Shown one piece after another: positions 35,647-46,078 of a DNA stretch of 64,000 nucleotides. A program made the translations under genes and the position numbers. Position 1 is the stretch's first letter, and every line of letters starts with the position of its first letter. The notes below the pieces were generated by a model. It worked only from the letters and a program-made list of their open reading frames with translations. It had not been told where the DNA came from and searched no databases. This DNA comes from Gammaproteobacteria bacterium (GTDB lineage: Bacteria; Pseudomonadota; Gammaproteobacteria; SZUA-152). The DNA is taken from the NCBI GenBank assembly GCA_021647705.1, contig JAKIUF010000016.1:1-64000 (forward strand). The letters run 5' to 3'.

Positions 35647-37210
35647 CTCCCGCCACATCGTCGTCTGTGGCCAGCGTAACCAGATTGCGTCCACCCATTT
35701 CGCTGGGGATGTCCACTCCCATGAGTTTGAGCATGGTGGGGGCGACGTCACATAGTGAACCAGTGTCTGCCAGGCTGCCGGGGCGGCCCAGATAAATCAG
35801 GGGCACCGGATTGGAGGTATGAGCGGTATGCGCCTGTCCGGTTTCTTTGTTGTTGAGCAGTTCGGCATTACCATGGTCGGCGGTAATCAATGCTTCGCCA
35901 CCCACGGATTCCAGTGCTTCCACTACTCGCGCGAGACAAGCATCCAGCGCTTCAATGGCTTCAATAGTGGCTTCGAGGTTACCAGTATGGCCCACCATAT
36001 CCGGGTTGGCATAATTGCAAATAATGGTGTCGTATTTTTTGCTGAGAATAGCGTCTACCAGTTTGTCGGTAAGTTCCGGTGCGCTCATTTCAGGCTGAAG
36101 GTCGTAGGTGGCGACATCGGGTGAGGGCACCAGAATGCGATCTTCACCGTCAAAGGGTTCTTCGCGACCACCATTAAAAAAGAAGGTGACGTGGGCATAT
36201 TTTTCAGTTTCGGCAATGCGCAATTGGCGCAGTCCGAGGTCGGCGATGTATTCACCAAAAACATTGTGCAGGCGTTCCGGGGGGAAGGCCACGGGAACGT
36301 CAAAGTCAGCGCTGTATTCGGTAAGGCTGACAAAGGCACCCAATTTGGGCGTTGCGGCGCGCGCAAAGCAGTCAAAGTCCGGCTCAATGAAGGGGCGAGT
36401 GATTTGGCGTGCGCGGTCGGAGCGATAATTCATGAATATCAGTATGTCGCCATCGCGCAGTTCCACCGGTGTTTCACCTGGGGGAACAATGCGTGTGGCC
36501 TGGATGAATTCGTCGGACTCATCGCGGGCATAAGCAGCATCTACGGCGGCTTGGGCCGTGGGAGCTTCAAATTCACATTTACCCTGGGTGATGAGGTCAT
36601 AGGCAGCCTGCACCCGAGGCCAGCGGTGGTCGCGATCCATGGCATAATACCGACCAATGATGGAGGCAAAGCGTCCGCCGCCCAGTTCGTCGAAAGTTTT
36701 TTGCATGGAAGCAATGTAGGTCTCTGCACTTCTGGGCGCGGTATCGCGGCCATCCAGAAAGGCATGCAGATAGACATGTTTCGCACCGCGTTCCACGGCC
36801 AATTTGACCATGGCGCAAATGTGTTCTTCATGGCTGTGGACACCGCCGTCGGAGAGCAAGCCGAGAATGTGTATGGCGCGATCAGTTTCGATACTTAAGT
36901 CCACTGCATCGGTCAGTGTCTGGTTAGTAAAAAAAGAGCCGGTGCGAATAGCGCGGCTGACGCGGGTGAATTCCTGATACACCACGCGGCCTGCTCCCAG
37001 GTTCAGGTGGCCGACTTCGGAGTTACCCATTTGCCCGCTGGGCAGGCCGACTTCCGGGCCGGAGCCCTTAATCAGCGTGTGTGGGTATTTCGCCCACAGG
37101 GCATCCCATACCGGAGTGTTGGCATTGGCAATGGCGTTGGATTCAGGGTCTTCACTATAACCCCAACCATCCAGGATGATGGTCATCACGGGTGCTGGTG
37201 TGCTTGGCAT
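35633..37210 (-). CDS. gpmI: 2,3-bisphosphoglycerate-independent phosphoglycerate mutase
   Basis: Interconverts 3- and 2-phosphoglycerate using two Mn ions and a phosphoserine intermediate. The 525-residue protein begins with the metal site [10 protein letters not shown], has the nucleophile loop [16 protein letters not shown] (serine near residue 64), the substrate motif HAFLDGRDT, and the second metal cluster [12 protein letters not shown] and ITADHGNAE. Length is normal for iPGM. It overlaps envC at its 3' end and heads the gpmI-envC-ctp run. Confidence 0.97.
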   Translation of the reverse strand: MPSTPAPVMTIILDGWGYSEDPESNAIANANTPVWDALWAKYPHTLIKGSGPEVGLPSGQMGNSEVGHLNLGAGRVVYQEFTRVSRAIRTGSFFTNQTLTDAVDLSIETDRAIHILGLLSDGGVHSHEEHICAMVKLAVERGAKHVYLHAFLDGRDTAPRSAETYIASMQKTFDELGGGRFASIIGRYYAMDRDHRWPRVQAAYDLITQGKCEFEAPTAQAAVDAAYARDESDEFIQATRIVPPGETPVELRDGDILIFMNYRSDRARQITRPFIEPDFDCFARAATPKLGAFVSLTEYSADFDVPVAFPPERLHNVFGEYIADLGLRQLRIAETEKYAHVTFFFNGGREEPFDGEDRILVPSPDVATYDLQPEMSAPELTDKLVDAILSKKYDTIICNYANPDMVGHTGNLEATIEAIEALDACLARVVEALESVGGEALITADHGNAELLNNKETGQAHTAHTSNPVPLIYLGRPGSLADTGSLCDVAPTMLKLMGVDIPSEMGGRNLVTLATDDDVAGDENA

Positions 37211-37586
37211 GTACTCAGGCTAGCTCTTTTAGAAATAAGAATGAGGTGGATATGAATACACCATTTTAAATGATTTTTCCGATTTGTGAAAAGTATTTAC
37301 TGTGCTTCCTGATTTTTTACACAATATTTTGAGTGGTTTTGGTGTGAATATTATTAATTGTTCAAGTTGCGGGATGCTGTATAGTTAGGCGAGCGGCAAC
37401 CTCGGGTTGCCCAGTGATGGTGGGGCTTTCCCACTGGTTGTACCACTTTTTAGCAGGTTGCTCCGATAATATGGATGTGTCGGTAAAGTCGAAAACTGCA
37501 AGGTTTTTACTTTTCGTGTTTTGAAAAGGGCAGGATGTCTTTTTTGACAGCCTATTAAAATGTATTTGATTTTATGGTGATGATGT
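37211..37586. promoter_or_regulatory. Divergent promoter region with two stacked hairpins
   Basis: Between divergent gpmI and the ArsR gene. GGCAACC (37395-37401) pairs with GGTTGCC (37405-37411), and the overlapping CCAGTG (37411-37416) pairs with CACTGG (37432-37437). The two stems share bases at 37411, so they could be mutually exclusive in an RNA leader for the ArsR gene. No known riboswitch class was recognised. Confidence 0.35.
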
Positions 37587-37898
37587 ATGAATACAACGGA
37601 ACATCTGATTACGCGTGATGAGGATATCGAAAGAGCCTCTCGTTCCATCAAGGCCATGTCGCACCCGCTACGACTGAAAATTCTCTGTGCGCTAGGTGAT
37701 AAGGAGATCAGTGTGCAGGACATCGTCGCCATGGTGGGTACCTCGCAGAGTAATATCTCCCAGCATTTGGCCATATTACGTGATAAAGGTATTTTGATGT
37801 CACGCAAGGATGCCAATCGTGTTTTTTATCGGGTTGGTGACGGGCGTACTTTGCGTCTGATCAGTATGATGCGCGAAGTTTTTTGTAACCCGGATTAA
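37587..37898 (+). CDS. ArsR-family winged-helix regulator
   Basis: A 103-residue DNA-binding protein with the ArsR/SmtB fold: AMSHPLRLKILCALGDKEISVQDIVAMVGTSQSN forms the helix-turn-helix (quoted in parts), then HLAILRDKGILMSRKDANRVFYRV forms the wing. No CXC metal-binding pair occurs in the alpha-3 helix; the cysteines near residues 35 and 100 are isolated, so sensing may be thiol-based or non-metal. It precedes the rhodanese-glutaredoxin gene by 250 bp, and control of that gene is plausible. Confidence 0.85.
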   Translation: MNTTEHLITRDEDIERASRSIKAMSHPLRLKILCALGDKEISVQDIVAMVGTSQSNISQHLAILRDKGILMSRKDANRVFYRVGDGRTLRLISMMREVFCNPD

Positions 37899-38150
37899 AC
37901 GCTGAGTACAGTCTGCTTGCGGATGTTTTCGATGGATTTTCGGCCCGTTCCCTATTTTGCCGGAAACATCGTTGACAGGCGCTTTTCTTTTTTGATTCCT
38001 ATCTATATAGTGCCCAGCCAATGCCGAATGTTGGTTGGAACTCCGCACTATCACGGTGCCATGTGGAGCATGCCTGCTATTAAGTAAAGTGTGACGGTCC
38101 ACCCGGCTTTCAGTACACCCTTCAAAAAAATACAGGTTTAGAAGAGCGTT

Positions 38151-38951
38151 ATGCAGGAATTTAGTCATTTTGTCAGCGGTAACTGGGAGCTGTTTCTGGC
38201 TCTGACCATCATTTTATTTTTATTGGCACGTACTTGGTATGGGCCGAGCGCAGTGGTTATGGTATTGGTCGGTGAAGCGGTGAAGCTGATCAATGATAAA
38301 AATGCCTTGGTAGTGGATGTGCGTACTGAAAAGGAATACAAGGAAGGCCATGTGATGAATGCGCTTCATATTCCACTGGGTATGTTGGATGATCGTATTC
38401 AGGAGTTACAAGCGTACAAAAATCATGCCGTGGTGATGGTATGCCGTTCCGGTGCCCGTTCTGCACAGGCTGCAACCAAGTTGAAAAAACAGGGTTTTGC
38501 CAATGTGCATAATATCGGTGGAGGCATGTTGGCCTGGGAGCGTGTCAAACTGCCTATCACAACGAAAGTGGGCAAGCCGCCTAAGCCTGAGCTTGAAAAA
38601 CCCGAGTTGGGTGATGCAGAAGTTGATGAAACCACTGAAACCACTGAAACTAAAAATCCGGTACTGGTTTACTGTACCCACGAACACCCATTTTGCACCC
38701 GTGCCATCGAGTTGCTAGAAGCAAAAAATGTTGGTTTTGACGAAATTCGCATTGATGAAGACACCGACAAGCGCAGCGAAATGGAAGCACGCTCCGGTCA
38801 GACTTCTGTGCCGCAGATTTTTATTGGTGATGTTTACGTCGGTGATTGTGATGATATGTATGCGCTGGAAGACAAAGGGGAGCTGGATGCCTTGCTTGGC
38901 CCGCAAGACGAACCGGCGGTGAACAGCAAGCCGCAGGATTCTGTGGCATGA
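38151..38951 (+). CDS. Membrane rhodanese fused to a degenerate glutaredoxin
   Basis: A 266-residue fusion. Residues about 14-34 form a membrane helix; 45-130 are a rhodanese domain with persulfide cysteine Cys98 in VCRSGARSA, resembling YibN. An acidic linker follows, and 168-250 is a glutaredoxin domain. The glutaredoxin active site reads HPFC (His179, Cys182) instead of CPYC, so the usual nucleophile is missing; another cysteine, Cys176, lies three residues before. The TSVPQIFIG cis-proline motif is intact. It overlaps the free glutaredoxin gene by ATGA and precedes trxC and secB. Confidence 0.88.
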   Translation: MQEFSHFVSGNWELFLALTIILFLLARTWYGPSAVVMVLVGEAVKLINDKNALVVDVRTEKEYKEGHVMNALHIPLGMLDDRIQELQAYKNHAVVMVCRSGARSAQAATKLKKQGFANVHNIGGGMLAWERVKLPITTKVGKPPKPELEKPELGDAEVDETTETTETKNPVLVYCTHEHPFCTRAIELLEAKNVGFDEIRIDEDTDKRSEMEARSGQTSVPQIFIGDVYVGDCDDMYALEDKGELDALLGPQDEPAVNSKPQDSVA

Positions 38952-39232
38952 GTGAAATAACCCGCCAAAAAAAGACGCCTGAAATTGTTATATATACTGC
39001 GGCCTTTTGTGGTTATTGTGCAGGTGCAAAAAGCCTGCTGAAAAAAAAGGGTGCGGCTTATCTGGAAATCCGCGTTGATGAGGAGGCGGGTAAGCGTGAG
39101 GAAATGGAACAGCGTGCCGGGCGTGATTCCGTACCACAAATTTTTATTGGTGATCAACACATTGGTGGTTTTGATGAATTGGTTGAGCTGGATATGGACG
39201 ACGAGCTTGATTCATTGCTGGGCCTGGAATAA
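38948..39232 (+). CDS. grxC: Glutaredoxin 3-like protein
   Basis: A 94-residue dithiol glutaredoxin that reduces disulfides with glutathione. The active site is FCGYC (Cys21, Cys24) rather than CPYC. DSVPQIFIGDQHIGGFDEL contains the glutathione-binding TVP-like and GG-D motifs. Overall similarity to the glutaredoxin domain of the preceding gene points to a tandem duplication in which this copy kept both cysteines. Its ATG overlaps the stop of the rhodanese fusion. Confidence 0.9.
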   Translation: MSEITRQKKTPEIVIYTAAFCGYCAGAKSLLKKKGAAYLEIRVDEEAGKREEMEQRAGRDSVPQIFIGDQHIGGFDELVELDMDDELDSLLGLE

Positions 39233-39274
39233 GCAGGACTTGAATAAACAGCACATCGGCCCCACACAGCATTC

Positions 39275-39721
39275 ATGAGCGATAGTTTGCACATTGTCTG
39301 CCCCCATTGTGATGGTATCAACCGGATGCCACAGGAGAAGCTGGCCGCAGGCGGTTCTTGTGGTGCTTGTCATAAGCCACTGTTCACCGGCGAGCCGCTT
39401 AATCTTAATCAGACCCGTTTTCAACGTCATCTCACCAAAAGTGATTTGCCTTTGCTGGTGGATTTTTGGGCGTCGTGGTGCGGCCCCTGCAAAATGATGT
39501 CCCCGGTGTTTGCTGAGGCGGCCGGGCAGCTTGAACCCGATATGCGGCTGGTGAAAATTAACTCCGAGCAGGAACAGTCGCTGTCTACGCAGCTGGGCAT
39601 TCGCAGTATTCCCACGCTGTTGATTTTCAAGCAAGGCAAGGAAATTGCGCGGTTGTCCGGTGCTCTGGATCTGCCGAACCTGTTGGCCTGGGTGGGTGAG
39701 CAGGTGCGCCAACACCCGTAA
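39275..39721 (+). CDS. trxC: Thioredoxin 2 (zinc-binding thioredoxin TrxC)
   Basis: A cytosolic disulfide reductase of 148 residues. The N-terminal zinc finger has CPHC (9-12) and CGAC (near 29-32); the thioredoxin domain has WCGPC (Cys69, Cys72) and the RSIPTLLIF cis-proline loop. Zinc-finger thioredoxins respond to oxidative stress in other proteobacteria. It lies 43 bp after grxC in a thiol-redox gene group ending with secB. Confidence 0.94.
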   Translation: MSDSLHIVCPHCDGINRMPQEKLAAGGSCGACHKPLFTGEPLNLNQTRFQRHLTKSDLPLLVDFWASWCGPCKMMSPVFAEAAGQLEPDMRLVKINSEQEQSLSTQLGIRSIPTLLIFKQGKEIARLSGALDLPNLLAWVGEQVRQHP

Positions 39722-39777
39722 CCCGTTAAAATCCTTTTTTCTTTCCGCCCGTTTGGGCCTAATTTGGAATAGCATTC

Positions 39778-40275
39778 ATGTCAGATGATAAAGAAGAACA
39801 AAATGCCGCTGCAAGCGGTGAACAGGCCGAGCAACAGTTTGCTCTGCAAAAAATTTACCTCAAAGACACCTCTTTTGAGACCCCCAACTCACCTGAGATT
39901 TTCACCGAAGAGTGGAAGCCGGATGTCAATGTGGAATTGCAGACCGCTGGCAAGCCATTGACCGACGAGGTGATGGAGGTGGTACTCACGGTGACGGTGA
40001 CGGCCAAGCTGGGTGACAACACTGCTTATCTGGCCGAAGTGCATCAAGCCGGTGTGTTTACCATGAGCGGGTTTGGTGACGATGAGCGTGTTCACATGCA
40101 GGGTAGCTACTGCCCCAACATTTTGTTCCCGTATGCGCGTGAAGCGGTTTCTGATCTTGTCAGCAAAGGTGGCTTTCCGCAGTTGTTATTGGCTCCCGTC
40201 AATTTCGATGCCTTGCTGGCGCAGCACAAACAGCAAGCCGAAGCATCCGCGAAAGAGAAAGAGGTTGTACACTAA
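39778..40275 (+). CDS. secB: Protein-export chaperone SecB
   Basis: SecB is a tetrameric chaperone that delivers unfolded preproteins to SecA. The 165-residue protein has family motifs IYLKDTSFETPNSPEIF, VLTVTVTAKLGD and the SecA-contacting acidic surface, with the C-terminal region SKGGFPQLLLAPVNFDALL. The N-terminus is extended by an acidic/Gln-rich segment of about 18 residues. It sits in the conserved grxC-secB-gpsA order. Confidence 0.96.
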   Translation: MSDDKEEQNAAASGEQAEQQFALQKIYLKDTSFETPNSPEIFTEEWKPDVNVELQTAGKPLTDEVMEVVLTVTVTAKLGDNTAYLAEVHQAGVFTMSGFGDDERVHMQGSYCPNILFPYAREAVSDLVSKGGFPQLLLAPVNFDALLAQHKQQAEASAKEKEVVH

Positions 40276-40333
40276 CGTTGCACGCGGTTTTTAATTTCGG
40301 GCGATTTCATTCACATGAACTCCAGGATCATGA

Positions 40334-41344
40334 ATGACTAGACAACAAAGTCCCATTGCCGTACTGGGTGCTGGTTCCTGGGGCACGGCACTGGCTATCC
40401 AGCTGTGTCGTGCTGGTGGTTTGGTGACCCTGTGGGGTCATGAAGCTGAACTGATGGCCAACATCAGTGCCGCGCGTTGTAATGAGCGTTACCTACCTGG
40501 CGTGCCTTTGCCCAAACAGCTGTCGCTTGATGCGGACCTGGGCTCGGCATTGCAGAATGTGCAGGATGTGTTGGTCGTTGTGCCCAGCCATGCCTTTCGT
40601 GCCGTGCTTACCCAGCTCCGGCCATTGTTGAAAAATGATGCGCGATTAGCGTGGGCCACCAAGGGGCTGGAGTCCGGTTCCGGTAAATTGTTGCACGAAG
40701 TGGCTGAAGAAGTGCTGGGCAAAGATATTGCCACTGCGGTTGTCTCCGGCCCTACCTTTGCTTGTGAAGTGGCTGAAGGTCTGCCCACGGCGGTGACAGT
40801 GGCATCCACCGATATTGTGTTTGCCGCTGACATGGCGGCGCGTCTGCACAGCAAAACTTTCCGTGCTTATACAAATGATGATGTTGCTGGTGTCGAAGTC
40901 GGCGGTGCAGTGAAGAATGTGCTCGCCATTGCAGCGGGCATTGCCGATGGGCTGGGGTATGGAGCCAATGCGCGTACCGCACTGATTACCCGGGGTCTGG
41001 CAGAAATGATGCGTTTGGGTGAAACCCTGCATGGTCAGCGCGAGACCTTCATGGGGCTCGCGGGACTGGGTGATCTGGTGCTGACCTGTACCGATGATCA
41101 ATCCCGTAATCGTCGGCTCGGTTTGGCGCTGGGGCAGGGCAAGTTTTTGGAAGAGGCACTGGCTGCTATCGATCAAGTGGTGGAAGGTGTGCAGACCGCC
41201 CGCGAAGTGCATGATCTGGCATTGAGTCAGGGGGTTGATATGCCCATCACCGAACAGGTTTATGCTGTGCTGTATGAAGCACGTAAACCGAAAGATGCGG
41301 TGCAGGCATTGTTGAACCGGGATCAAAAGGCCGAATTGAGTTAG
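40334..41344 (+). CDS. gpsA: NAD(P)H-dependent glycerol-3-phosphate dehydrogenase
   Basis: Reduces dihydroxyacetone phosphate to sn-glycerol 3-phosphate for phospholipid synthesis. The 336-residue protein has an N-terminal Rossmann motif VLGAGSWGTALA, the ATKGLE and SGPTFACEVA segments, and catalytic lysine in EVGGAVKNVLAIAAG. The C-terminal GLAGLGDLVLTCTDD-SRNR motif is intact. It follows secB after 58 bp. Confidence 0.97.
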   Translation: MTRQQSPIAVLGAGSWGTALAIQLCRAGGLVTLWGHEAELMANISAARCNERYLPGVPLPKQLSLDADLGSALQNVQDVLVVVPSHAFRAVLTQLRPLLKNDARLAWATKGLESGSGKLLHEVAEEVLGKDIATAVVSGPTFACEVAEGLPTAVTVASTDIVFAADMAARLHSKTFRAYTNDDVAGVEVGGAVKNVLAIAAGIADGLGYGANARTALITRGLAEMMRLGETLHGQRETFMGLAGLGDLVLTCTDDQSRNRRLGLALGQGKFLEEALAAIDQVVEGVQTAREVHDLALSQGVDMPITEQVYAVLYEARKPKDAVQALLNRDQKAELS

Positions 41345-41378
41345 GAGCTGAATTAGGCGTTGAGTTAAATCTCAGCCC

Positions 41379-41547
41379 GGTAGGTTGGGGTGAGGCACGA
41401 ACCCCAACATGTTCATAACATGGAGTAGAAATATTTTTGGCTTTGATTATTAAGGCGAATTTATTTGTGGTGGCCTGAATATGGCTTTGGAGATGGTTTG
41501 TTGTTCTGGCATGTTGGGGTTCATAAAAAACATTCACCCCAACCTAC
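41379..41547. repeat. Palindromic MITE-like repeat ending at trmL
   Basis: Terminal inverted arms: GGTAGGTTGGGGTGAGGCA (from 41380), then GAACCCCAACATG, match the mirrored CATGTTGGGGTTC (from 41509) and TTCACCCCAACCTACG near 41533-41548. The arms surround about 90 bp of unrelated sequence. The right arm runs into the trmL stop codon (41544-41546), so the last codons of trmL are supplied or touched by the repeat. No transposase is inside. Confidence 0.65.
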
Positions 41548-42011
41548 GCACGTGCTCCCACAAAACCTTGCTGCCGCCAAGCTTCATAAATAATAATCGC
41601 TGTCGCATTGGAAAGATTCAAGCTGCGGTTGTCAGGCAACATGGGAATACGCAACAGTTGCTCGCGCGGCAGTGAGTCCAGAATATCCGCAGGCAGCCCC
41701 CGTGTTTCCGGCCCGAATAAAAAAGCGTCCCCCGCGGCGTAGCTGATCTCGGTATAATTCTGTTGGCCCTTAGTGGAGCAAGCGAATAACCGGGCGGGGT
41801 TAACGGTTTGCACAAAGGCTTCGAGCGTGTCATGAATCTGTACCTTGGAAAACTCATGGTAATCCAGCCCTGCACGCCGCAGTTGTTTATGCGACATATC
41901 AAAACCCAACGGGCGTATCAGGTGCAGCTGCGCACCACAATTGGCGCAAAGGCGAATGATGTTGCCGGTATTGGGTGGAATCTCTGGTTGAAAAAGAACG
42001 ACGTGGAACAT
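41544..42011 (-). CDS. trmL: tRNA (cytidine/uridine(34)-2'-O)-methyltransferase
   Basis: TrmL methylates the wobble ribose in tRNA-Leu isoacceptors. The 155-residue single-domain SPOUT enzyme has motif 1 (QPEIPPNTGNIIRLCANCGAQLHL in parts), motif 2 LFGPETRGLP, and the C-terminal knot motif RIPMLPDNRSLNLSNA. The length is typical. It is convergent with gpsA across a palindromic repeat that overlaps the stop codon. Confidence 0.94.
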   Translation of the reverse strand: MFHVVLFQPEIPPNTGNIIRLCANCGAQLHLIRPLGFDMSHKQLRRAGLDYHEFSKVQIHDTLEAFVQTVNPARLFACSTKGQQNYTEISYAAGDAFLFGPETRGLPADILDSLPREQLLRIPMLPDNRSLNLSNATAIIIYEAWRQQGFVGARA

Positions 42012-42060
42012 AGGCTGGTAAACATACTCCGCAAGTGAGTGTTAATGAGGTAAAAAATCA

Positions 42061-43008
42061 ATGGTGCATAAATCACAGAAAACCATGTTGGTATCCGAAT
42101 TTTGCGGTATGCGCTTCGACACACCCATTGTGTTGTTATCCGGTTGTGTCGGTTTTGGCGAAGAATATACACGGGTCAAAGGCTTTAGCAATCGTGATGC
42201 AGGTGCCGTGTGCCTCAAAGGTACCACGCTGGAGCCGCGCCTCGGTAATGCGCCGCATCGGGTGATCGAAACTCCGGCCGGAATGATCAACGCCATTGGC
42301 CTGCAAAACCCGGGTGCCAAACATGTGATCGATGTCATCCTGCCCGAGCTGGATTTTGAAGAAACCCGTTTTATCGCCAATATTTCCGGTTCCACCGTGG
42401 AAGATTACGCGGAAGTGACACGTTTGTTTAACGATTCCGACATCGATGCCATGGAAATCAATATTTCCTGCCCCAACGTCAAAGCGGGTGGTGTTGCTTT
42501 TGGTAATGACCCGGATATGTCCGCGCGTGTGGTGGAGGCCTGCCGCAAAGAAACGGATAAACCGCTGATCACCAAACTTTCGCCCAACCAAACAGATATT
42601 GCTGAAAATGCCCGACGTTGTATCGAAGCAGGCACGGATGGTTTTGCCGTTATTAACACGCTCATGGGCATGGCTATCGACGTGGAATCACGCACGCCCA
42701 TTATCGGTAACAATCAGGGCGGTCTGTCTGGCCCTGCGATCAAACCCATTGCGTTGTTAAAAACACATCAGGTTTATCAGGTCTGCAAGGGGCATGGCAT
42801 TCCCATCATTGGTCAGGGCGGTATTTGCACCGCCAACGATGCCATTGAATTTATGATTGCCGGTGCTTCTGCCGTGGGGGTGGGGACAGCGCTGTTTTAT
42901 GATCCACTGGTTTGCAAAAAAATAAACGATGGCATTGTGGATTATCTGGAACGACATGAATTGACGGAAGTGTCCCAGTTAGTGGGAACGCTGGTATTGA
43001 ACGGGTAG
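42061..43008 (+). CDS. pyrD: Dihydroorotate dehydrogenase, class 1B-like
   Basis: Oxidises dihydroorotate to orotate in pyrimidine synthesis. The 315-residue FMN protein has the class 1 cysteine base in NISCPNVKAGG (Cys137), the FMN-binding KLSPNQTDI and the VINTLMGMAIDVE segment typical of class 1B. It ends with IIGQGGICTANDAIEFMIAGA. It lacks the N-terminal membrane helix of class 2. No pyrK partner is next to it, so the electron acceptor is open. Confidence 0.88.
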   Translation: MVHKSQKTMLVSEFCGMRFDTPIVLLSGCVGFGEEYTRVKGFSNRDAGAVCLKGTTLEPRLGNAPHRVIETPAGMINAIGLQNPGAKHVIDVILPELDFEETRFIANISGSTVEDYAEVTRLFNDSDIDAMEINISCPNVKAGGVAFGNDPDMSARVVEACRKETDKPLITKLSPNQTDIAENARRCIEAGTDGFAVINTLMGMAIDVESRTPIIGNNQGGLSGPAIKPIALLKTHQVYQVCKGHGIPIIGQGGICTANDAIEFMIAGASAVGVGTALFYDPLVCKKINDGIVDYLERHELTEVSQLVGTLVLNG

Positions 43009-43034
43009 ATTTTAATGCGTGTTGAGGTGGTAAC

Positions 43035-43313
43035 ATGAGTCGCTCAAAATACACAAAAATGGTTTTATTGTCCCTTTTTATTTTTGCTGTCAGTGGTTGT
43101 TCTAGTATTGTGGAGCGTTCTGAACAGGCAACACCAGTGCCTTATGCCGGCACAAAAGTCGCCATAAAAAAAGTGAAAAAATCCTGGCAGCATTATGATA
43201 TTTACGGGCAGGTTTATTTGTATATGATCGATACGCCTTTCAGTTTTATTACGGATACATTGTTGTATCCGCTGGATATATACCGGATCGAGCAAGCGAA
43301 ACCGGTGCGGTAG
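43035..43313 (+). CDS. YceK/YidQ-type small lipoprotein
   Basis: A 92-residue outer-membrane lipoprotein candidate with lipobox FAVSGCSS (Cys22). The C-terminal pattern DIYGQVYLYMIDTPFSFITDTLLYPLD matches the YceK/YidQ family, in which D-PFSF--DTLLLP is the hallmark. It is 26 bp after pyrD on the same strand. The role of the family is unknown. Confidence 0.8.
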   Translation: MSRSKYTKMVLLSLFIFAVSGCSSIVERSEQATPVPYAGTKVAIKKVKKSWQHYDIYGQVYLYMIDTPFSFITDTLLYPLDIYRIEQAKPVR

Positions 43314-43663
43314 CCAGCGTGAAATGCGAATTAAGCGCTACCCCCCTAAACGCTAACAAATAACGCAAAGTTGACCCTTTTTCTTTGCGTCTTTCGTGCC
43401 TTTGCGAGCTTTGCGTTTATAACTCGTCATTTGTCAGCATCACTGCACCGCAATACAGCTTTCTGATGCACTGTGAAATGTTTAGCCAGAGGCTTAAGCG
43501 CCTGGATTCCGGCTAAAAACATGCCAGAACGACGGTATTTCCAGTCATTAAGCGCTAACGGAGTGGTTTAGCGTTGAGTCTGCCTCCAGGTTTTGGTCTG
43601 ATGTACCATCGGTGGCAAAGCCGGTAGATATGTTGCTGGCCGACAAAATTTTCTGCCTTAAGA
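43314..43663. repeat. Intergenic repeat copy 1 (GCAAAG hairpin plus tail)
   Basis: ACGCAAAG and CTTTGCGT (43363-43370 and 43383-43390) form a hairpin. The tail from 43414, GCGTTTATAACTCG then TTGTCAG, matches the tail of the repeat at 47.15 kb (GCGTTTATAACACG, TTGTCAG). A downstream ATTCCGGCTAA near 43508 matches ATTCCGGCTGA at 47.24 kb. It is one of three composite copies found between 43 and 50.5 kb. Confidence 0.55.
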
Positions 43664-43690
43664 CTTGAATTTCCTTTTTTCACCCCTATC
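43664..43690 (+). promoter_or_regulatory. Sigma-32-like heat-shock promoter of groES
   Basis: CTTGAAT at 43664-43670 and CCCCTATC at 43683-43690, separated by 12 bp, fit the heat-shock sigma factor pattern (CTTGAAA, then CCCCAT-T). It sits immediately upstream of the CIRCE element and about 105 bp before groES. Confidence 0.65.
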
Positions 43691-43691
43691 A

Positions 43692-43718
43692 TTAGCGCTC
43701 ACTTAACGCGAGTGCTAA
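43692..43718. promoter_or_regulatory. CIRCE operator upstream of groESL
   Basis: TTAGCGCTC, nine bases, then GAGTGCTAA. The right arm is perfect and the left differs by one base from the CIRCE consensus TTAGCACTC-N9-GAGTGCTAA. CIRCE is bound by the repressor HrcA, so HrcA control of groESL is expected here, overlapping the likely transcription start. Confidence 0.9.
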
Positions 43719-43793
43719 TCGCGAAATTTTCCGGCGACGAATAAAAGTGTTGCCATGATTTGAAAAACAAAAGCTAATTCAAGGAGATAGTAA

Positions 43794-44084
43794 ATGAATA
43801 TTCGTCCTTTGCATGATCGAGTCATCGTTCGCCGTATGGAGGAAGAACGTACGAGTGCTGGTGGTATCGTGATTCCTGATTCGGCGACTGAAAAACCTGC
43901 CCAGGGTGAAGTGGTTGCCGTGGGTAAGGGCAAAATTCTTGAGAATGGCGATGTGCGTCCCCTGGATGTGAAGGTCGGCGACAAGGTGCTGTTCAGCAAA
44001 TACGGCGGTACCGAAGTGAAGGTGGAAGGTGAAGAGCTGCTGGTGATGCGCGAAGACGATATCACGGGCGTTGTCGAAGGCTAG
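43794..44084 (+). CDS. groES: Co-chaperonin GroES
   Basis: The seven-subunit lid of the GroEL chamber. The 96-residue protein has the family pattern [18 protein letters not shown], the mobile loop [21 protein letters not shown] (in parts) and the C-terminal [31 protein letters not shown] lies before ATG. Expression is likely under sigma-32 and HrcA from the signals upstream. Confidence 0.98.
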   Translation: MNIRPLHDRVIVRRMEEERTSAGGIVIPDSATEKPAQGEVVAVGKGKILENGDVRPLDVKVGDKVLFSKYGGTEVKVEGEELLVMREDDITGVVEG

Positions 44085-44140
44085 TCCTGTTCGCTGAACG
44101 AACAGTCACCCATCAAATTCCGTTATAAACAGACAAATAG

Positions 44141-45805
<1,665 letters not shown>

Positions 45806-45851
45806 GTCGCGCTCATCCACGAGCCTTACGCTGCCTTTGCAGCGGCAAAAT

Positions 45852-45896
45852 AAACCCCGTCGCTGGTCTGAAAACAGACTGTCGGCGGGGTTTTTT
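45852..45896 (+). terminator. Intrinsic terminator of groESL
   Basis: CCCCGTCG and CTGGTCTG on the left pair with CAGACTGT and CGGCGGGG on the right around AAAA, followed by T6. This is a strong rho-independent terminator 47 bp after groEL. Confidence 0.9.
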
Positions 45897-46078
45897 ATTG
45901 TTTGCACTCCATTTTAATGGCTGTGTTGGCAGTCATTGACTGTAGTTCTTCCGCATCCCGATGTTATGGGTATATCTCCCGGCAAACAGATCGGAAACTG
46001 ACTTGAAATAAGCTAAAATGGCACCACTTTCAGAGGCTTGGATTATTGCCTTCACTTTTAACACTCACCCGGACATTC

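Noticed and set aside
36191-36898. Plus-strand frame of 235 codons inside gpmI
   Set aside because: Complete overlap with a clear gpmI gene on the minus strand.
40646-41326. Antisense frame of 226 codons inside gpsA
   Set aside because: Shadow of gpsA; His/Gln-rich translation typical of antisense reading.
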